A stretch of DNA of 64,000 nt from Prevotella illustrans (GCF_017426725.1 NZ_JAERMS010000012.1:1-64000); one strand, 5' to 3'. Positions 17,199 through 24,773 are shown, numbered from the stretch's first letter. Translations and numbers: made by a program. The notes: generated by a model not told the origin, from the letters alone.

Positions 17199-17227
17199 GA
17201 GCTACCTAAATGGTAGCTCTTTTATTA
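17199..17227 (+). terminator. Terminator of the structured RNA unit
   Basis: GAGCTACC (17199-17206) pairs with GGTAGCTC (17212-17219) around a 5-base loop, followed by TTTTATT. This is a clean intrinsic terminator for plus-strand transcription from 16932. Confidence 0.75.
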
Positions 17228-17246
17228 TAAATTGTAGGCTCAAAGT

Positions 17247-18164
17247 TTATAATTTCAGTTGTTTGAGATATTTATCAATGGTTTCCCATCCTTTCGGCTG
17301 CTTCATGTTGATTTGGTCTGTTGCAGTGGAAAGGTCGGTGCGTGTCAGTGGTGTATCTTTTGTTTTTCCTAAGACAAGTTCATTACGAGCAATAGCTGAT
17401 TGCCATTCATCAGTAATAAGCCCTCGAAGATTAAGACTTTGCATAAGATATGCCAGTTGGCGGTTGTTGTTTGATTTCAGAACACCTTTTAGTTTACAAG
17501 CAAAAAAGTCTTTGAGTATCTTGGGAGATATGCGAGTAGTGAATAATTGAATTTCGTTGATGCAAGTGGTTAGAACCTCAATTTGCTCATCTGTAAAATC
17601 AGATTGAAATGGATTTGTTCCTTTACCAATGATGACCGGTTTCTTTTTCTGCTCATATGGTTCATCGTTTACTAAAATTGAAGAGCGATACAGGGCGGTC
17701 TTTACCTCTGTCAATTCAATTCGTTCTATTTCTGCCATGAGATATTTTGCATAGCGTTCATATAGAATCGCATCGACAAGACACGAGAACATCGGCAGGA
17801 CATCATTATATAAGGTGTGTCTCTCAATGTATTTCGCATATTCAAACGAAGATACAGAGAATGAGGCATATTTCTGTTTTTGTTCTTTGGTCAGTGATTC
17901 AAAGAAGGAGCTTTCCCACAAAAAGTCATCATCGTTGTAATATTCCTCTACACATGCAAGAGCAGAATAATTCAGATAAATGTAAGATAGTTCATCGGTT
18001 ATTCGGATATATTCTTTTTGTAAAATCTCTTTGAACTGTATATTGTTGATGCAACTCTTCTTCCTCAGAATATTTCCAATGAGCACATTGTAGGTCTGAG
18101 TAATGCAATAGCTTAATATTCGTTGAATACTGTCGAGCTGTATCTTTAGATTGTCATTTTCCAT
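17247..18164 (-). CDS. Hypothetical protein at the right end of the element
   Basis: I do not recognise this 305-aa protein. It is largely helical and charged, without signal peptide, membrane span or clear catalytic motif. The N-terminal half (~1-150) is rich in Tyr, Leu and Glu (ILSYCITQTYNVLIG, YIYLNYSALACVEEYY). The C-terminal third contains NNRQLAYLMQSLNLRGLITDEW, which resembles a small DNA-binding or assembly module, then a polar tail. It is transcribed alone, away from attR, and starts about 240 bp inside the right end. Its AT-rich coding resembles the rest of the element. A role in recombination or maintenance is possible from position only. Confidence 0.6.
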   Translation of the reverse strand: MENDNLKIQLDSIQRILSYCITQTYNVLIGNILRKKSCINNIQFKEILQKEYIRITDELSYIYLNYSALACVEEYYNDDDFLWESSFFESLTKEQKQKYASFSVSSFEYAKYIERHTLYNDVLPMFSCLVDAILYERYAKYLMAEIERIELTEVKTALYRSSILVNDEPYEQKKKPVIIGKGTNPFQSDFTDEQIEVLTTCINEIQLFTTRISPKILKDFFACKLKGVLKSNNNRQLAYLMQSLNLRGLITDEWQSAIARNELVLGKTKDTPLTRTDLSTATDQINMKQPKGWETIDKYLKQLKL

Positions 18165-18304
18165 TTTGCAATTTTCTATGGTGGGTACTGTTTACAAAGA
18201 TAGGGTATTCATTGGAGAAAAAGCCAAGAAAGGGAAATAAACAGAATAAAAGGGAAAAGTTGTCGTTAATTAAATATAAAATCTAAGTGGCGAAAAAACA
18301 TAAA

Positions 18305-18350
18305 AGTACACTTTTCTCATAACATTGTTATATAGTACACTTTTAGTACA
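18305..18350 (+). repeat. Right arm-type repeats (candidate integrase sites)
   Basis: AGTACACTTTT occurs at 18305-18315, and the full 18-bp TAGTACACTTTTAGTACA at 18333-18350. The latter is identical and in the same orientation to 409-426 at the left end. The spacing to the core (about 50 bp) fits arm-type binding sites. Confidence 0.55.
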
Positions 18351-18363
18351 TGTTGAAAAAGAA

Positions 18364-18398
18364 AAATCCCTTGTAAATCAGCGATTTACAAGGGATTT
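18364..18398 (-). terminator. Terminator for tRNA-Leu supplied by the element
   Basis: A perfect 16-bp inverted repeat (18364-18379 with 18383-18398) with a 3-base loop is followed, reading leftward, by TTTTTC. It sits 4 bp from the tRNA 3' end but on the element side of the core. After integration it replaces the terminator now stranded at 238-276. Confidence 0.75.
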
Positions 18399-18401
18399 GT
18401 A

Positions 18402-18415
18402 GTACCCAGACCCGG
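18402..18415. repeat. attR core within the tRNA-Leu 3' end
   Basis: GTACCCAGACCCGG is identical to 282-295. It covers the discriminator, acceptor 3' strand and first part of the T-stem of tRNA-Leu, so insertion leaves a complete tRNA gene. Confidence 0.85.
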
Positions 18416-18484
18416 GATCGAACCGGGATGGATTGCTCCACTGGTGTTTGAGACCAGCGCGTCTACCGATTCCGCCATCTGGGC
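18403..18484 (-). tRNA. tRNA-Leu (CAA)
   Basis: The 82-nt cloverleaf has a 7-bp acceptor (GCCCAGA with TCTGGGT, first pair G-T), an anticodon arm CTGGT-CTCAAAC-ACCAG giving anticodon CAA, a variable arm typical of class II tRNA, and a T-arm CCCGG-TTCGATC-CCGGG. CCA is not encoded. The G-T first pair may reflect a base brought in by the attachment core. Confidence 0.95.
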
Positions 18485-18512
18485 ATGCATGGCGTCTTGA
18501 AGAAGACGGGTG

Positions 18513-18543
18513 CAAAGGTAACGCATTTTTCTGAAATGGCAAA
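18513..18543 (-). promoter_or_regulatory. Promoter of tRNA-Leu
   Basis: On the minus strand TTTG (complement of 18540-18543) and TACCTTTG (complement of 18513-18520) are separated by 19 bp, matching the -33/-7 consensus. It is about 30 bp upstream of the tRNA. Confidence 0.75.
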
Positions 18544-18665
18544 CTTTATTTTGTTTTTTTTCCTCAATTCATGAAAACGTCCTATAAATAATACTAATCA
18601 CTTTGATGTATCGGGATAATTGCATAAATTCGTAGCAATTATAAACGAAACCTAAGCACCTTTTT

Positions 18666-19760
18666 ATGGAATTCGTCCTTGAAAACAACTACTGTGTTAT
18701 TTTAGCAGGCGGCAAGGGACGCAGGCTGTGGCCATGCAGTAGAGAGACTCGTCCCAAACAATTCATCGACTTTTTCGGCATCGGACGAACGCAACTACAA
18801 CAAACTTTTGACAGGTTTTGCAAAATACTTCCTCAAGAAAACATTTTTATCAACACGAACACGGCTTACGAGGATTTGGTAAAAGAGCAGTTGCCTGAAA
18901 TAGCGGCCGACCATATCATGGCCGAACCGATTTACCGCAACACGGCGCCAAGCGTGGCCTGGGCCACGCATCGGATAGCCAAGATAAACCCAAATGCCAA
19001 TATCATCGTCAGTCCTTCCGACCAAGCGGTGTTCAACGAAGAAGTTTTCCGACAGAATATCATGGACGGACTGGCGTTTGTGACGCGTAACAATATGCTA
19101 CTGACACTGGGCGTGAAACCCACCCGCCCCGAACCAGGCTACGGTTACATACAGATAGGCGACAGCATAGACCGGGACGACGTTTATAAAGTAAGGTCGT
19201 TCACCGAAAAGCCTGACCGCCAGTTTGCCAAATTCTTCATGGAGAGCGACGAATTTCTCTGGAATACGGGACTTTTTCTGAGCAATGTTCGCTGCATGAA
19301 CATGTGTATGTATAAATTCCTACCAGCCGTATTGCGCACGTTTGACCAAAACAACCCTAACTCTACTTTTGCCGAGGAGAACGCATTCATTCAAGAACAC
19401 TTTCCCTCCTACCCCAACATATCGCTTGACTACGGCCTGTTGGAAAAAACCGACAAGGCCTGCGTCATGAAATGCGACTTCGGATGGGCCGACCTGGGCA
19501 CTTGGCACAGCATATTCGAGGCCATGCAACGAAGCGACGAAGACAATGTTGTTATCAATTCCGACATCATTATCGACAACGCCCGCAACAACATCATCAA
19601 GCTACCCGAAGGGCGCCTGGCCGTCATCAATGGTCTGGACGGCTACATTATTGCCGAAGAAGATAATGTGTTGCTCATCTGTAAGAAAGAGGATTCCTCT
19701 TCGCTTATCAGAAAATACGTCAACGAAGTGCGGCTGAAGAAAGGCGATAAATATGTCTAA
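18666..19760 (+). CDS. manC: Mannose-1-phosphate guanylyltransferase
   Basis: This 364-aa cytosolic enzyme makes GDP-mannose from mannose-1-phosphate and GTP, for mannose- or fucose-containing surface polysaccharides. The nucleotidyltransferase signature ILAGGKGRRLWPCSRETRPKQF is near residues 12-33. Further typical stretches are EPIYRNTAPSVAWA (~85), SPSDQAV and FGWADLGTW (~268). The isomerase domain of bifunctional ManC/AlgA is absent, and the length fits the monofunctional type. It is the first chromosomal gene after the tRNA-Leu and stands alone on the plus strand. The 180-bp upstream gap shows no strong -33/-7 promoter. Confidence 0.93.
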   Translation: MEFVLENNYCVILAGGKGRRLWPCSRETRPKQFIDFFGIGRTQLQQTFDRFCKILPQENIFINTNTAYEDLVKEQLPEIAADHIMAEPIYRNTAPSVAWATHRIAKINPNANIIVSPSDQAVFNEEVFRQNIMDGLAFVTRNNMLLTLGVKPTRPEPGYGYIQIGDSIDRDDVYKVRSFTEKPDRQFAKFFMESDEFLWNTGLFLSNVRCMNMCMYKFLPAVLRTFDQNNPNSTFAEENAFIQEHFPSYPNISLDYGLLEKTDKACVMKCDFGWADLGTWHSIFEAMQRSDEDNVVINSDIIIDNARNNIIKLPEGRLAVINGLDGYIIAEEDNVLLICKKEDSSSLIRKYVNEVRLKKGDKYV

Positions 19761-19907
19761 GCGTTACTGTCTGTCAACGATGACACGCGAGAAGTCCATC
19801 TTATCCTGGCAGACTCCCTAATATGCCTCACTCATATAAACTCTTTTTAGAAAAACAAACTTGAAACCCAGTATCGTCACGGCAGAAGATCGGCGTGGGG
19901 AAATTGC

Positions 19908-19942
19908 AAAGGGGGATGCGTCTGCACGACACATCCCCCTTT
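19908..19942. terminator. Bidirectional terminator between manC and the HIT gene
   Basis: A perfect 11-bp inverted repeat, AAAGGGGGATG (19908-19918) and CATCCCCCTTT (19932-19942), lies between two convergent genes. T-rich sequence follows it on the plus side. Confidence 0.8.
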
Positions 19943-19968
19943 GTTCTTTATCTTTTCATCAGATAGAA

Positions 19969-20370
19969 TCAGCCAAGAGCCTTGAAAGCCGCCAGAATCT
20001 TTGCGGCCAGCGCCTGCTGCTCTTCACCGCTCACCTCCACATGGTGCCTGAAGTCAACATCGGCCTCACTGTTCATCGGCAACAGATGAATGTGAGCATG
20101 GGGCACTTCGAGTCCCAACACCACCTGGGCTACTTTCGTGCAGGGCACAACCTGCCTCAACGCCCGGGCTACTTTCTTGGCAAAAACCTCAAACTCGGCC
20201 AGATCGGCGTCGTCCATATCAAAAATGTAATCCACTTCCTTACGAGGAATGACCAGCGTATGGCCCTTCGTCACGGGATTGATATCCAGAAAAGCATAGA
20301 ACTTCTCGCTTTCGGCACACTTGTAGCTGGGTATTTCGCCGGCAGCTATCTTACTGAAAATTGTACTCAT
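19969..20370 (-). CDS. HIT family nucleotide-binding hydrolase
   Basis: This 133-aa protein has the histidine-triad motif VPHAHIHLLPM (~95-105) and the family's opening STIFSKIAAGEIPSYK. HIT proteins are small dimeric nucleoside phosphoramidase or dinucleotide hydrolases; the natural substrate of this one is unknown. I place the start at 20370 because GGAGG lies 8 bases upstream of that ATG. The next upstream ATG (20385) would add five unlikely residues and overlaps the ribosome-binding site. It lies 40 bp after greA on the same strand and may be cotranscribed with it. Confidence 0.88.
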   Translation of the reverse strand: MSTIFSKIAAGEIPSYKCAESEKFYAFLDINPVTKGHTLVIPRKEVDYIFDMDDADLAEFEVFAKKVARALRQVVPCTKVAQVVLGLEVPHAHIHLLPMNSEADVDFRHHVEVSGEEQQALAAKILAAFKALG

Positions 20371-20411
20371 ATCGTTTTCCTCCATTAATGATATTGCACT
20401 AAAAAGAATAC

Positions 20412-20879
20412 TTACTCAATCGTAATCTTGTCGATACGCAGCTTAATGGTGCCGCGTGGGATCTTTATCTCAGCCACGTCGCCCTCTTTCTTATTCAACA
20501 GTCCCTGAGCAATCGGTGTGGTAATGGCAATCTTGCCCTCTTTCAAATTGGCCTCGCTCTCGCTCACGATGGTATAAGTCATCTTGGCCTTATTGGCCAT
20601 GTTGGTCATCTGCACGGTCGACATAATCTGCACGGCGTCGGTTGAGAGGCGCGACATGTCTACAATCTTGGCCTCGGCGATGGCAACCTTAACCTGATTG
20701 ATTTTATCTTCGAGGTGGGCCTGCGCTTCCTTTGCTGCGTCATATTCAGAGTTTTCACTTAAATCGCCCTTGTCTCGAGCCTCAGCGATAGCGGCTGATG
20801 CCTTAGGGCGCTCCACAGATTCGAGCTGTTTGAGTTGGGCCACGAGTTTATCGTAACCTTCTTGTGACATGTAAGCCAT
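20412..20879 (-). CDS. greA: Transcription elongation factor GreA
   Basis: This 155-aa protein rescues backtracked RNA polymerase by stimulating transcript cleavage. The N-terminal coiled coil (~1-75) contains the tip motif EARDKGDLSENSEYDAAKEA with its acidic residues. The C-terminal FKBP-like domain (~85-155) contains SESEANLKEGKIAITTPIAQGLLNKKEGD. Length and motifs are normal. The leader has a long hairpin (20930-20960) between the promoter and the start, which may modulate expression. The HIT gene follows downstream. Confidence 0.95.
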   Translation of the reverse strand: MAYMSQEGYDKLVAQLKQLESVERPKASAAIAEARDKGDLSENSEYDAAKEAQAHLEDKINQVKVAIAEAKIVDMSRLSTDAVQIMSTVQMTNMANKAKMTYTIVSESEANLKEGKIAITTPIAQGLLNKKEGDVAEIKIPRGTIKLRIDKITIE

Positions 20880-20929
20880 AATTTTTGCTTTAAGTTTATG
20901 AAAGTGTTTCTTTGGGACAATAAAATAAA

Positions 20930-20960
20930 GAATTCCGACAGCTGCGTGTTGCCGGAATTC
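20930..20960 (-). promoter_or_regulatory. Hairpin in the greA leader, possible attenuator
   Basis: An 8-bp perfect inverted repeat, GAATTCCG/CGGAATTC with a 15-base loop, sits in the 5' leader of greA. In the direction of greA it is followed by TTTATTTTATT, so it resembles a weak intrinsic terminator before the gene. Confidence 0.45.
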
Positions 20961-20994
20961 CGTACCCTATCATCTTTGGTTTTTAATACTTTTG

Positions 20995-21002
20995 CAAAGG
21001 TA
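20995..21002 (-). promoter_or_regulatory. -7 box of greA
   Basis: The minus strand reads TACCTTTG, a match to the Bacteroidota -7 consensus. A good -33 TTTG at 19-21 bp is not seen (CTTG at best). The greA start is about 115 bp downstream, giving a long leader. Confidence 0.5.
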
Positions 21003-21169
21003 TGGATTATATCCGAACAAAACAAGTTTTTAATAATTATTTAGTTTTAGCGGTCTTCTCCTATGGTGTTTCGTAACTGTTTGCACTACAAAGAAATACC
21101 GTTATAGGCAGTTGTTTCACTTATTTTGCCTACATTTGTACGGAATAATTTTATCAAACGCCTTATTTT

Positions 21170-22177
21170 ATGGAAAATGACATCTATGCCGGTGGAGCCG
21201 AAGCGCAGCAACTCCTGCATCAAAAATACATGCGTCGCTGCCTGCAACTGGCACGCAACGGCCTGCGTAACGCCAAACCCAACCCCATGGTGGGCGCGGT
21301 CATCGTGGCTCGCGACGGTCGCATTATCGGCGAAGGCTATCACGTGCGCCACGGTGAGGGCCATGCCGAAGTCAACGCTTTTGCCGACGTCAGGCCGGAA
21401 GACGAATCTTTGCTCGGCGAATCCACCATCTACGTCAGTCTGGAACCCTGCTCGCATCACGGGAAGACACCACCTTGTGCCGACTTGATTATCCACAAGG
21501 GCGTCAGACGGTGCGTCTGCGGTTGCGTCGATCCCTTTTCTCAGGTACAGGGACGTGGCATCAGGCGACTGCGCGATGCCGGCATCGAAGTCATTGTAGG
21601 CATACTCGAAGCCGAGTGTCTCGCCATCAATCGCCGGTTCATCACTTTCAACCTGCATCAACGACCCTATATCTTGCTGAAATGGGCACAGACGGCCGAC
21701 GGATTCATCTCCCATGACGGCCAACCGTTGGCCATCTCAACGGCGTTCACAAAGATGTTGGTCCACAAACTGCGCACCGAATACGACGCCATACTAATCG
21801 GCAGAAACACCTTAGATATCGACCACCCTCGGCTAAACGTCAGGGAGTGGGCCGGTCCATCGCCTGAGCGCATAGTCCTGAGCCATCGCCCGACATCTGT
21901 TCCTAACGGTTTCCTCTGCCTGACGAGCATTGACGACGTCCTTCATTATCTCTACCACGCCCGCAAGCAGAGCCTCATCGTTGAAGGCGGGACCAATGTT
22001 CTACAACAATTCATCGATCGTGGATTGTGGGATGAAATCCGCATCGAGACGTCTCCCATAACCATTTCTGAAGGTATCAAGGCCCCACAGCTTCCCACGA
22101 CAAGCCACCTCGTGGCGCAAGAGACATACGATGGAAATACCATCAGTCGCTACGTTGCCGAAAAAACGCTCTTTTAA
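21170..22177 (+). CDS. ribD: Bifunctional riboflavin biosynthesis deaminase/reductase
   Basis: This 335-aa cytosolic enzyme carries out the second and third steps of riboflavin synthesis from GTP: deamination of the pyrimidine, then reduction of the ribose side chain. The N-terminal deaminase (~15-150) shows GHAEVNAFAD and LEPCSHHGKTPPCADLI, the zinc ligands. The reductase (~165-335) contains KWAQTADGFIS and, near the end, LIVEGGTNVLQQFI. The length is typical. A -7-like TACATTTG at 21131-21138 precedes it. It stands alone on the plus strand, followed by a strong terminator. Confidence 0.94.
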   Translation: MENDIYAGGAEAQQLLHQKYMRRCLQLARNGLRNAKPNPMVGAVIVARDGRIIGEGYHVRHGEGHAEVNAFADVRPEDESLLGESTIYVSLEPCSHHGKTPPCADLIIHKGVRRCVCGCVDPFSQVQGRGIRRLRDAGIEVIVGILEAECLAINRRFITFNLHQRPYILLKWAQTADGFISHDGQPLAISTAFTKMLVHKLRTEYDAILIGRNTLDIDHPRLNVREWAGPSPERIVLSHRPTSVPNGFLCLTSIDDVLHYLYHARKQSLIVEGGTNVLQQFIDRGLWDEIRIETSPITISEGIKAPQLPTTSHLVAQETYDGNTISRYVAEKTLF

Positions 22178-22260
22178 CTTTCCATAAAACACATTTTATA
22201 TTTCATGATCGTCGCTATAGGCAACACCTTCCGACACACCCCAACGCAGCGATGTAATGA

Positions 22261-22304
22261 AAGAGCCGTATCAATTCTGTTTTGAGTAATGATACGGCTC
22301 TTTT
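22261..22304. terminator. Terminator downstream of ribD
   Basis: A perfect 14-bp inverted repeat (22261-22274 with 22291-22304) surrounds a 16-base loop and is followed by T-rich sequence (CTCTTTTATTAT). Confidence 0.85.
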
Positions 22305-22427
22305 ATTATCCCATAAAAACGGCTCATTTCACGGTGAAAAAAATATACAAATCATTGTTGAATTTTGCTTCGAGAATAAAGTTCGTGACTAAAAGCCCGG
22401 AATTTTGAAAGTTTTCATCAAGATAGC

Positions 22428-22740
22428 AAAGCGTTGATAATCAACCTTTTAACATAAACAGCAAAGTCTGCACGCACGCAAAAGAGACTAAAATGGCGAA
22501 AATAACCGTCCAAAAGCAGCCTTTTCAGCCGCTGAAAGCATAGCTATGAGAAGGTAAAAGCATAGCTTTTAGCGTGTAAAAGCTATGCTTTGGCATCGAA
22601 AAGAGCAGAAAATGACATGGCGCATGGGCTGAAAAGGCTCTTTCAACCTTATTTTTCCATCTAATTGAAGATTTTTCAGAGGCCGTTTTTCTTACTACTT
22701 TCTTTACAAAAAGTCGAAATCAGATGCGGGGGGTAATAAA
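22428..22740 (+). repeat. Dispersed palindrome-rich repeat, copy A
   Basis: This gene-free stretch contains GCGTTGATAATCAAC at one side, then clustered palindromes built on AAAGCATAGCTTT (22535, 22557, 22577) and a G run near 22727. The same modules recur at 42590-42875 (opposite strand) and 62495-62800. It does not code for protein. The family resembles REP/BIME-type elements; its function is unknown. Confidence 0.6.
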
Positions 22741-22847
22741 ACCCTTCTATAACAGGCCGCACCCATGATAACAAAAACATGAAGTGAGTTCGTTTATCAC
22801 ATTGTTAAAAATATAGAAGTTTCATACCAAATGAAGCCGAATGGTAT

Positions 22848-22921
22848 TATCTTTGCATAAGATAGGCTGCGCTCGGCAATATGAAAGTAAACTGTCATTG
22901 TGCTCACTTGCACTATCTTTG
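22848..22921 (+). promoter_or_regulatory. Two -7 boxes upstream of the Bax-inhibitor-1 gene
   Basis: TATCTTTG occurs at 22848-22855 and again at 22914-22921, both matching the -7 consensus perfectly. Neither has a convincing -33 TTTG. The downstream box is about 65 bp from the start codon. Confidence 0.5.
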
Positions 22922-22984
22922 CAAACAATACAACAACGAAAGAAGGATTTTACCATCGTAAATTATCAATTAAAATTATAAACA

Positions 22985-23701
22985 ATGGAAGTAAAAGAAT
23001 TAGAAAAAATGATCAGAGAGCAGGAAGGTTCTCTGTCATTGGCTTTCCCCGCGCTCATGCGCAAAGTATATATATGGATGGCGTTGGCACTGGCATTGAC
23101 GGGGCTCACGGCCTATGGCATTGCCAGCAACACCAATCTGGCGTTCGCGCTGATCAGCAACCGGATGCTATTCTGGGGCATCGCCATCGCCGAGTTTTCG
23201 CTGGTGATATTCCTGTCGGCTCGCATTCATAAACTATCACTGACAACTGCCACCTTGTCATTCTTGCTCTATAGCGTGCTCAATGGTGTCACCATGTCGA
23301 TCATTTTCTTGGCATTCACAGCCAGCAGCATTGCCACAACTTTCTATATCACGGCCGGCACCTTCGGCGTGATGGCCGTTTACGGCTACGTAACCAAAGC
23401 CGACCTGAGCAAGTTGGGCAATATACTGATGATGGCTTTGCTGGGACTGATTGTCGCGCTCGTGGTGAATATCTTCTTGCGTAATTCTATGCTCGACCTG
23501 ATTATCAGTGGAATCGGTGTCATTCTCTTTACAGGATTGACAGCTTACGACTCCCAGAAGATCAAGACGGCGCTGGCCATGCAGGAATATCCTGATGAAA
23601 CCGCGCAGAAAGTGGCACTCATTGGCGCACTCAACCTGTATCTTGACTTCATCAACCTCTTCCTCTATCTGCTCCGCTTCTTTGGTCGAAGCAATAATTA
23701 A
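22985..23701 (+). CDS. Bax inhibitor-1/YccA family membrane protein
   Basis: This 238-aa inner-membrane protein has seven predicted spans. The first hydrophobic segments are VYIWMALALALTGLTAYGIA and LFWGIAIAEFSLVIFLSA, and the end carries the family signature LTAYDSQKIK (~182) followed by ALNLYLDFINLFLYLLRFFG. The family includes E. coli YccA, which modulates FtsH proteolysis, and calcium-leak channels such as BsYetJ; the role in Bacteroidota is not established. It is transcribed alone between two terminators. Confidence 0.9.
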   Translation: MEVKELEKMIREQEGSLSLAFPALMRKVYIWMALALALTGLTAYGIASNTNLAFALISNRMLFWGIAIAEFSLVIFLSARIHKLSLTTATLSFLLYSVLNGVTMSIIFLAFTASSIATTFYITAGTFGVMAVYGYVTKADLSKLGNILMMALLGLIVALVVNIFLRNSMLDLIISGIGVILFTGLTAYDSQKIKTALAMQEYPDETAQKVALIGALNLYLDFINLFLYLLRFFGRSNN

Positions 23702-23760
23702 GAGACTCAGGATTGCGCTATGGGAGAGTATTGAAAAAATCCGATAGGCTTCTTTTAGAA

Positions 23761-23810
23761 AAAAAGTCTGCACATAACCGGCATGATCATTGGTTATGCG
23801 CAGACTTTTT
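23761..23810. terminator. Bidirectional terminator
   Basis: A long stem, 18 of 19 bp (23761-23779 with 23792-23810), starts with A5 and ends with T5-6. It can terminate both the Bax-inhibitor-1 gene and the convergent propeller gene. Confidence 0.85.
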
Positions 23811-23831
23811 TAGTATGTTTATGAAAATCCT

Positions 23832-24773
23832 TTATTTGATTTTCTCATAAACATAAAGTTCATGTATTTCGCCCGTGTAGCCTTCTTCGGTGAATGGACC
23901 GATAGGCATGCCGAGCAGAATCTGATTTCCACGATTGTTGAGTACTACGAGGTCGTCGTTGGTTGGGTCTATAGAAAGGCCTTCGATCTCGCCGGCACGA
24001 CGGAAGTCGCCCATCTCACGGAATAAGTTGATGCGACCGGCCATGGCTCCTGCCGCAACTTTACCCGGCTTCTTCACAGCCTTAAAGTTCTCAACAGATA
24101 CTTGTGTACCGTCTTTCAGACCGGTATAAGGAACATTACTGATATCGGCAATGTAGATATTGTCGGCAATACCGAATGTAGACTCACCGTCGTCGGCAGC
24201 AAACAACATCTTACCATCGGCTATGAAGATGCCCTGGCACCAGTAAGGACACGGCCGACATTGCATCTTGGTATAGTACTTGCCTGTTTCGAGGCTGTAG
24301 CAATATACGTAACGGCTGTCTACCCAATCGCTCATCCATACCATATTCTTCTCGCGGTCTACGGCAAGGCCTGAACATTCTACCTGTCCTGACTCCGCTA
24401 CCCATGGAATCGTGCGTTTCCATTTCAAGGTCTTGGCGTCGTAAACATCAACGGAGATATTGTGTCCCTGACCAAATTCGAATTTCTCATTACCGGTATA
24501 AATCTCACCATTGAAGATATCGATGTCGCCGAAGTGGTTGGCCAGTTCCGGATGTCTGAAGGGCTGGTCGTTCTTCATGACAATGTTACCTTCCTTGTCA
24601 TATTTGTAGAGCGCTTTGGTATCGCTCACGTAGTAATAGTCCTTATCGATGGCAATACCTTGGCGGCCTTTTACGGGGATTACCTTCTTCAGTCTGTACT
24701 CAGTGCCTAAGTGTTGGGCGACGGCAATCATACCTACACAGCAGAGTGCCAATATTAAAAATGTTTTTTTCAT
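23832..24773 (-). CDS. Secreted beta-propeller-like protein of unknown function
   Basis: This 313-aa protein has a signal peptide (MKKTFLILALCCVGMIAVAQ, cleavage after about residue 19). The mature part repeats short strands such as GIAIDKDYYYVSDTKALYKYD, DIFNGEIYTG, SGLAVDREKNMVWMSDW and EGLSIDPTNDDLVVLNN, the spacing of an NHL/SMP-30 or glutamine-cyclotransferase-like propeller. I cannot assign a substrate. It is downstream of the porin gene with a 47-bp gap on the same strand, so the two are probably one operon. Confidence 0.65.
   Translation of the reverse strand: MKKTFLILALCCVGMIAVAQHLGTEYRLKKVIPVKGRQGIAIDKDYYYVSDTKALYKYDKEGNIVMKNDQPFRHPELANHFGDIDIFNGEIYTGNEKFEFGQGHNISVDVYDAKTLKWKRTIPWVAESGQVECSGLAVDREKNMVWMSDWVDSRYVYCYSLETGKYYTKMQCRPCPYWCQGIFIADGKMLFAADDGESTFGIADNIYIADISNVPYTGLKDGTQVSVENFKAVKKPGKVAAGAMAGRINLFREMGDFRRAGEIEGLSIDPTNDDLVVLNNRGNQILLGMPIGPFTEEGYTGEIHELYVYEKIK

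Larger units (their letters stand above)
16938..17227 (+). ncRNA. Structured RNA with tRNA-like 3' fold, unknown function
   Basis: The unit has its own promoter and a terminator and is about 290 nt long. Near the 3' end, GGCGG (17082-17086) pairs with CCGCC (17184-17188). Directly inside it, TTGGGGC (17087-17093) pairs perfectly with GCCCCAA (17161-17167). A T-arm-like hairpin AGG-TTCGAAT-CCT (17168-17180) follows, then a CCGCCACA end. A 6-bp hairpin (17138-17154) lies in the enclosed loop. An acceptor-like stem stacked on a long stem plus a T-arm recalls the tRNA-like part of tmRNA, but no tmRNA core or ALAA-type tag is present. It could also be a degenerate tRNA left by an earlier integration. 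Confidence 0.45.
282..18415. mobile_element. Integrative mobilizable element with defence cargo, inserted at tRNA-Leu
   Basis: The element is bounded by 14-bp direct repeats. Its recombinase gene lies about 240 bp inside the left end. It encodes a relaxase, a MobC-like protein, a Toprim primase, a helicase and an excisionase-like HTH protein, but no conjugation (tra) genes. It is therefore probably mobilizable by a helper element, like the NBU-type elements of Bacteroides. The plus-strand half carries SPARTA, type III R-M, AbiTii and an AlbA_2 ATPase. The minus-strand half carries transfer and replication functions. The defence genes are visibly more AT-rich than the chromosome to the right. 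Confidence 0.9.

Noticed and set aside
16902..17227. A standard tmRNA (ssrA) gene
   Set aside because: It is too short, the tag peptide does not end in ALAA, and the conserved 5' end and pseudoknot region are not seen; only the tRNA-like outline is shared.
19861..20388. 175-codon plus-strand frame
   Set aside because: It is antisense to the HIT gene and starts inside the terminator region.
22428..22740. Insertion sequence remnant
   Set aside because: No transposase frame and no clear terminal inverted repeats or target duplication were found; the region is made of short palindromes.
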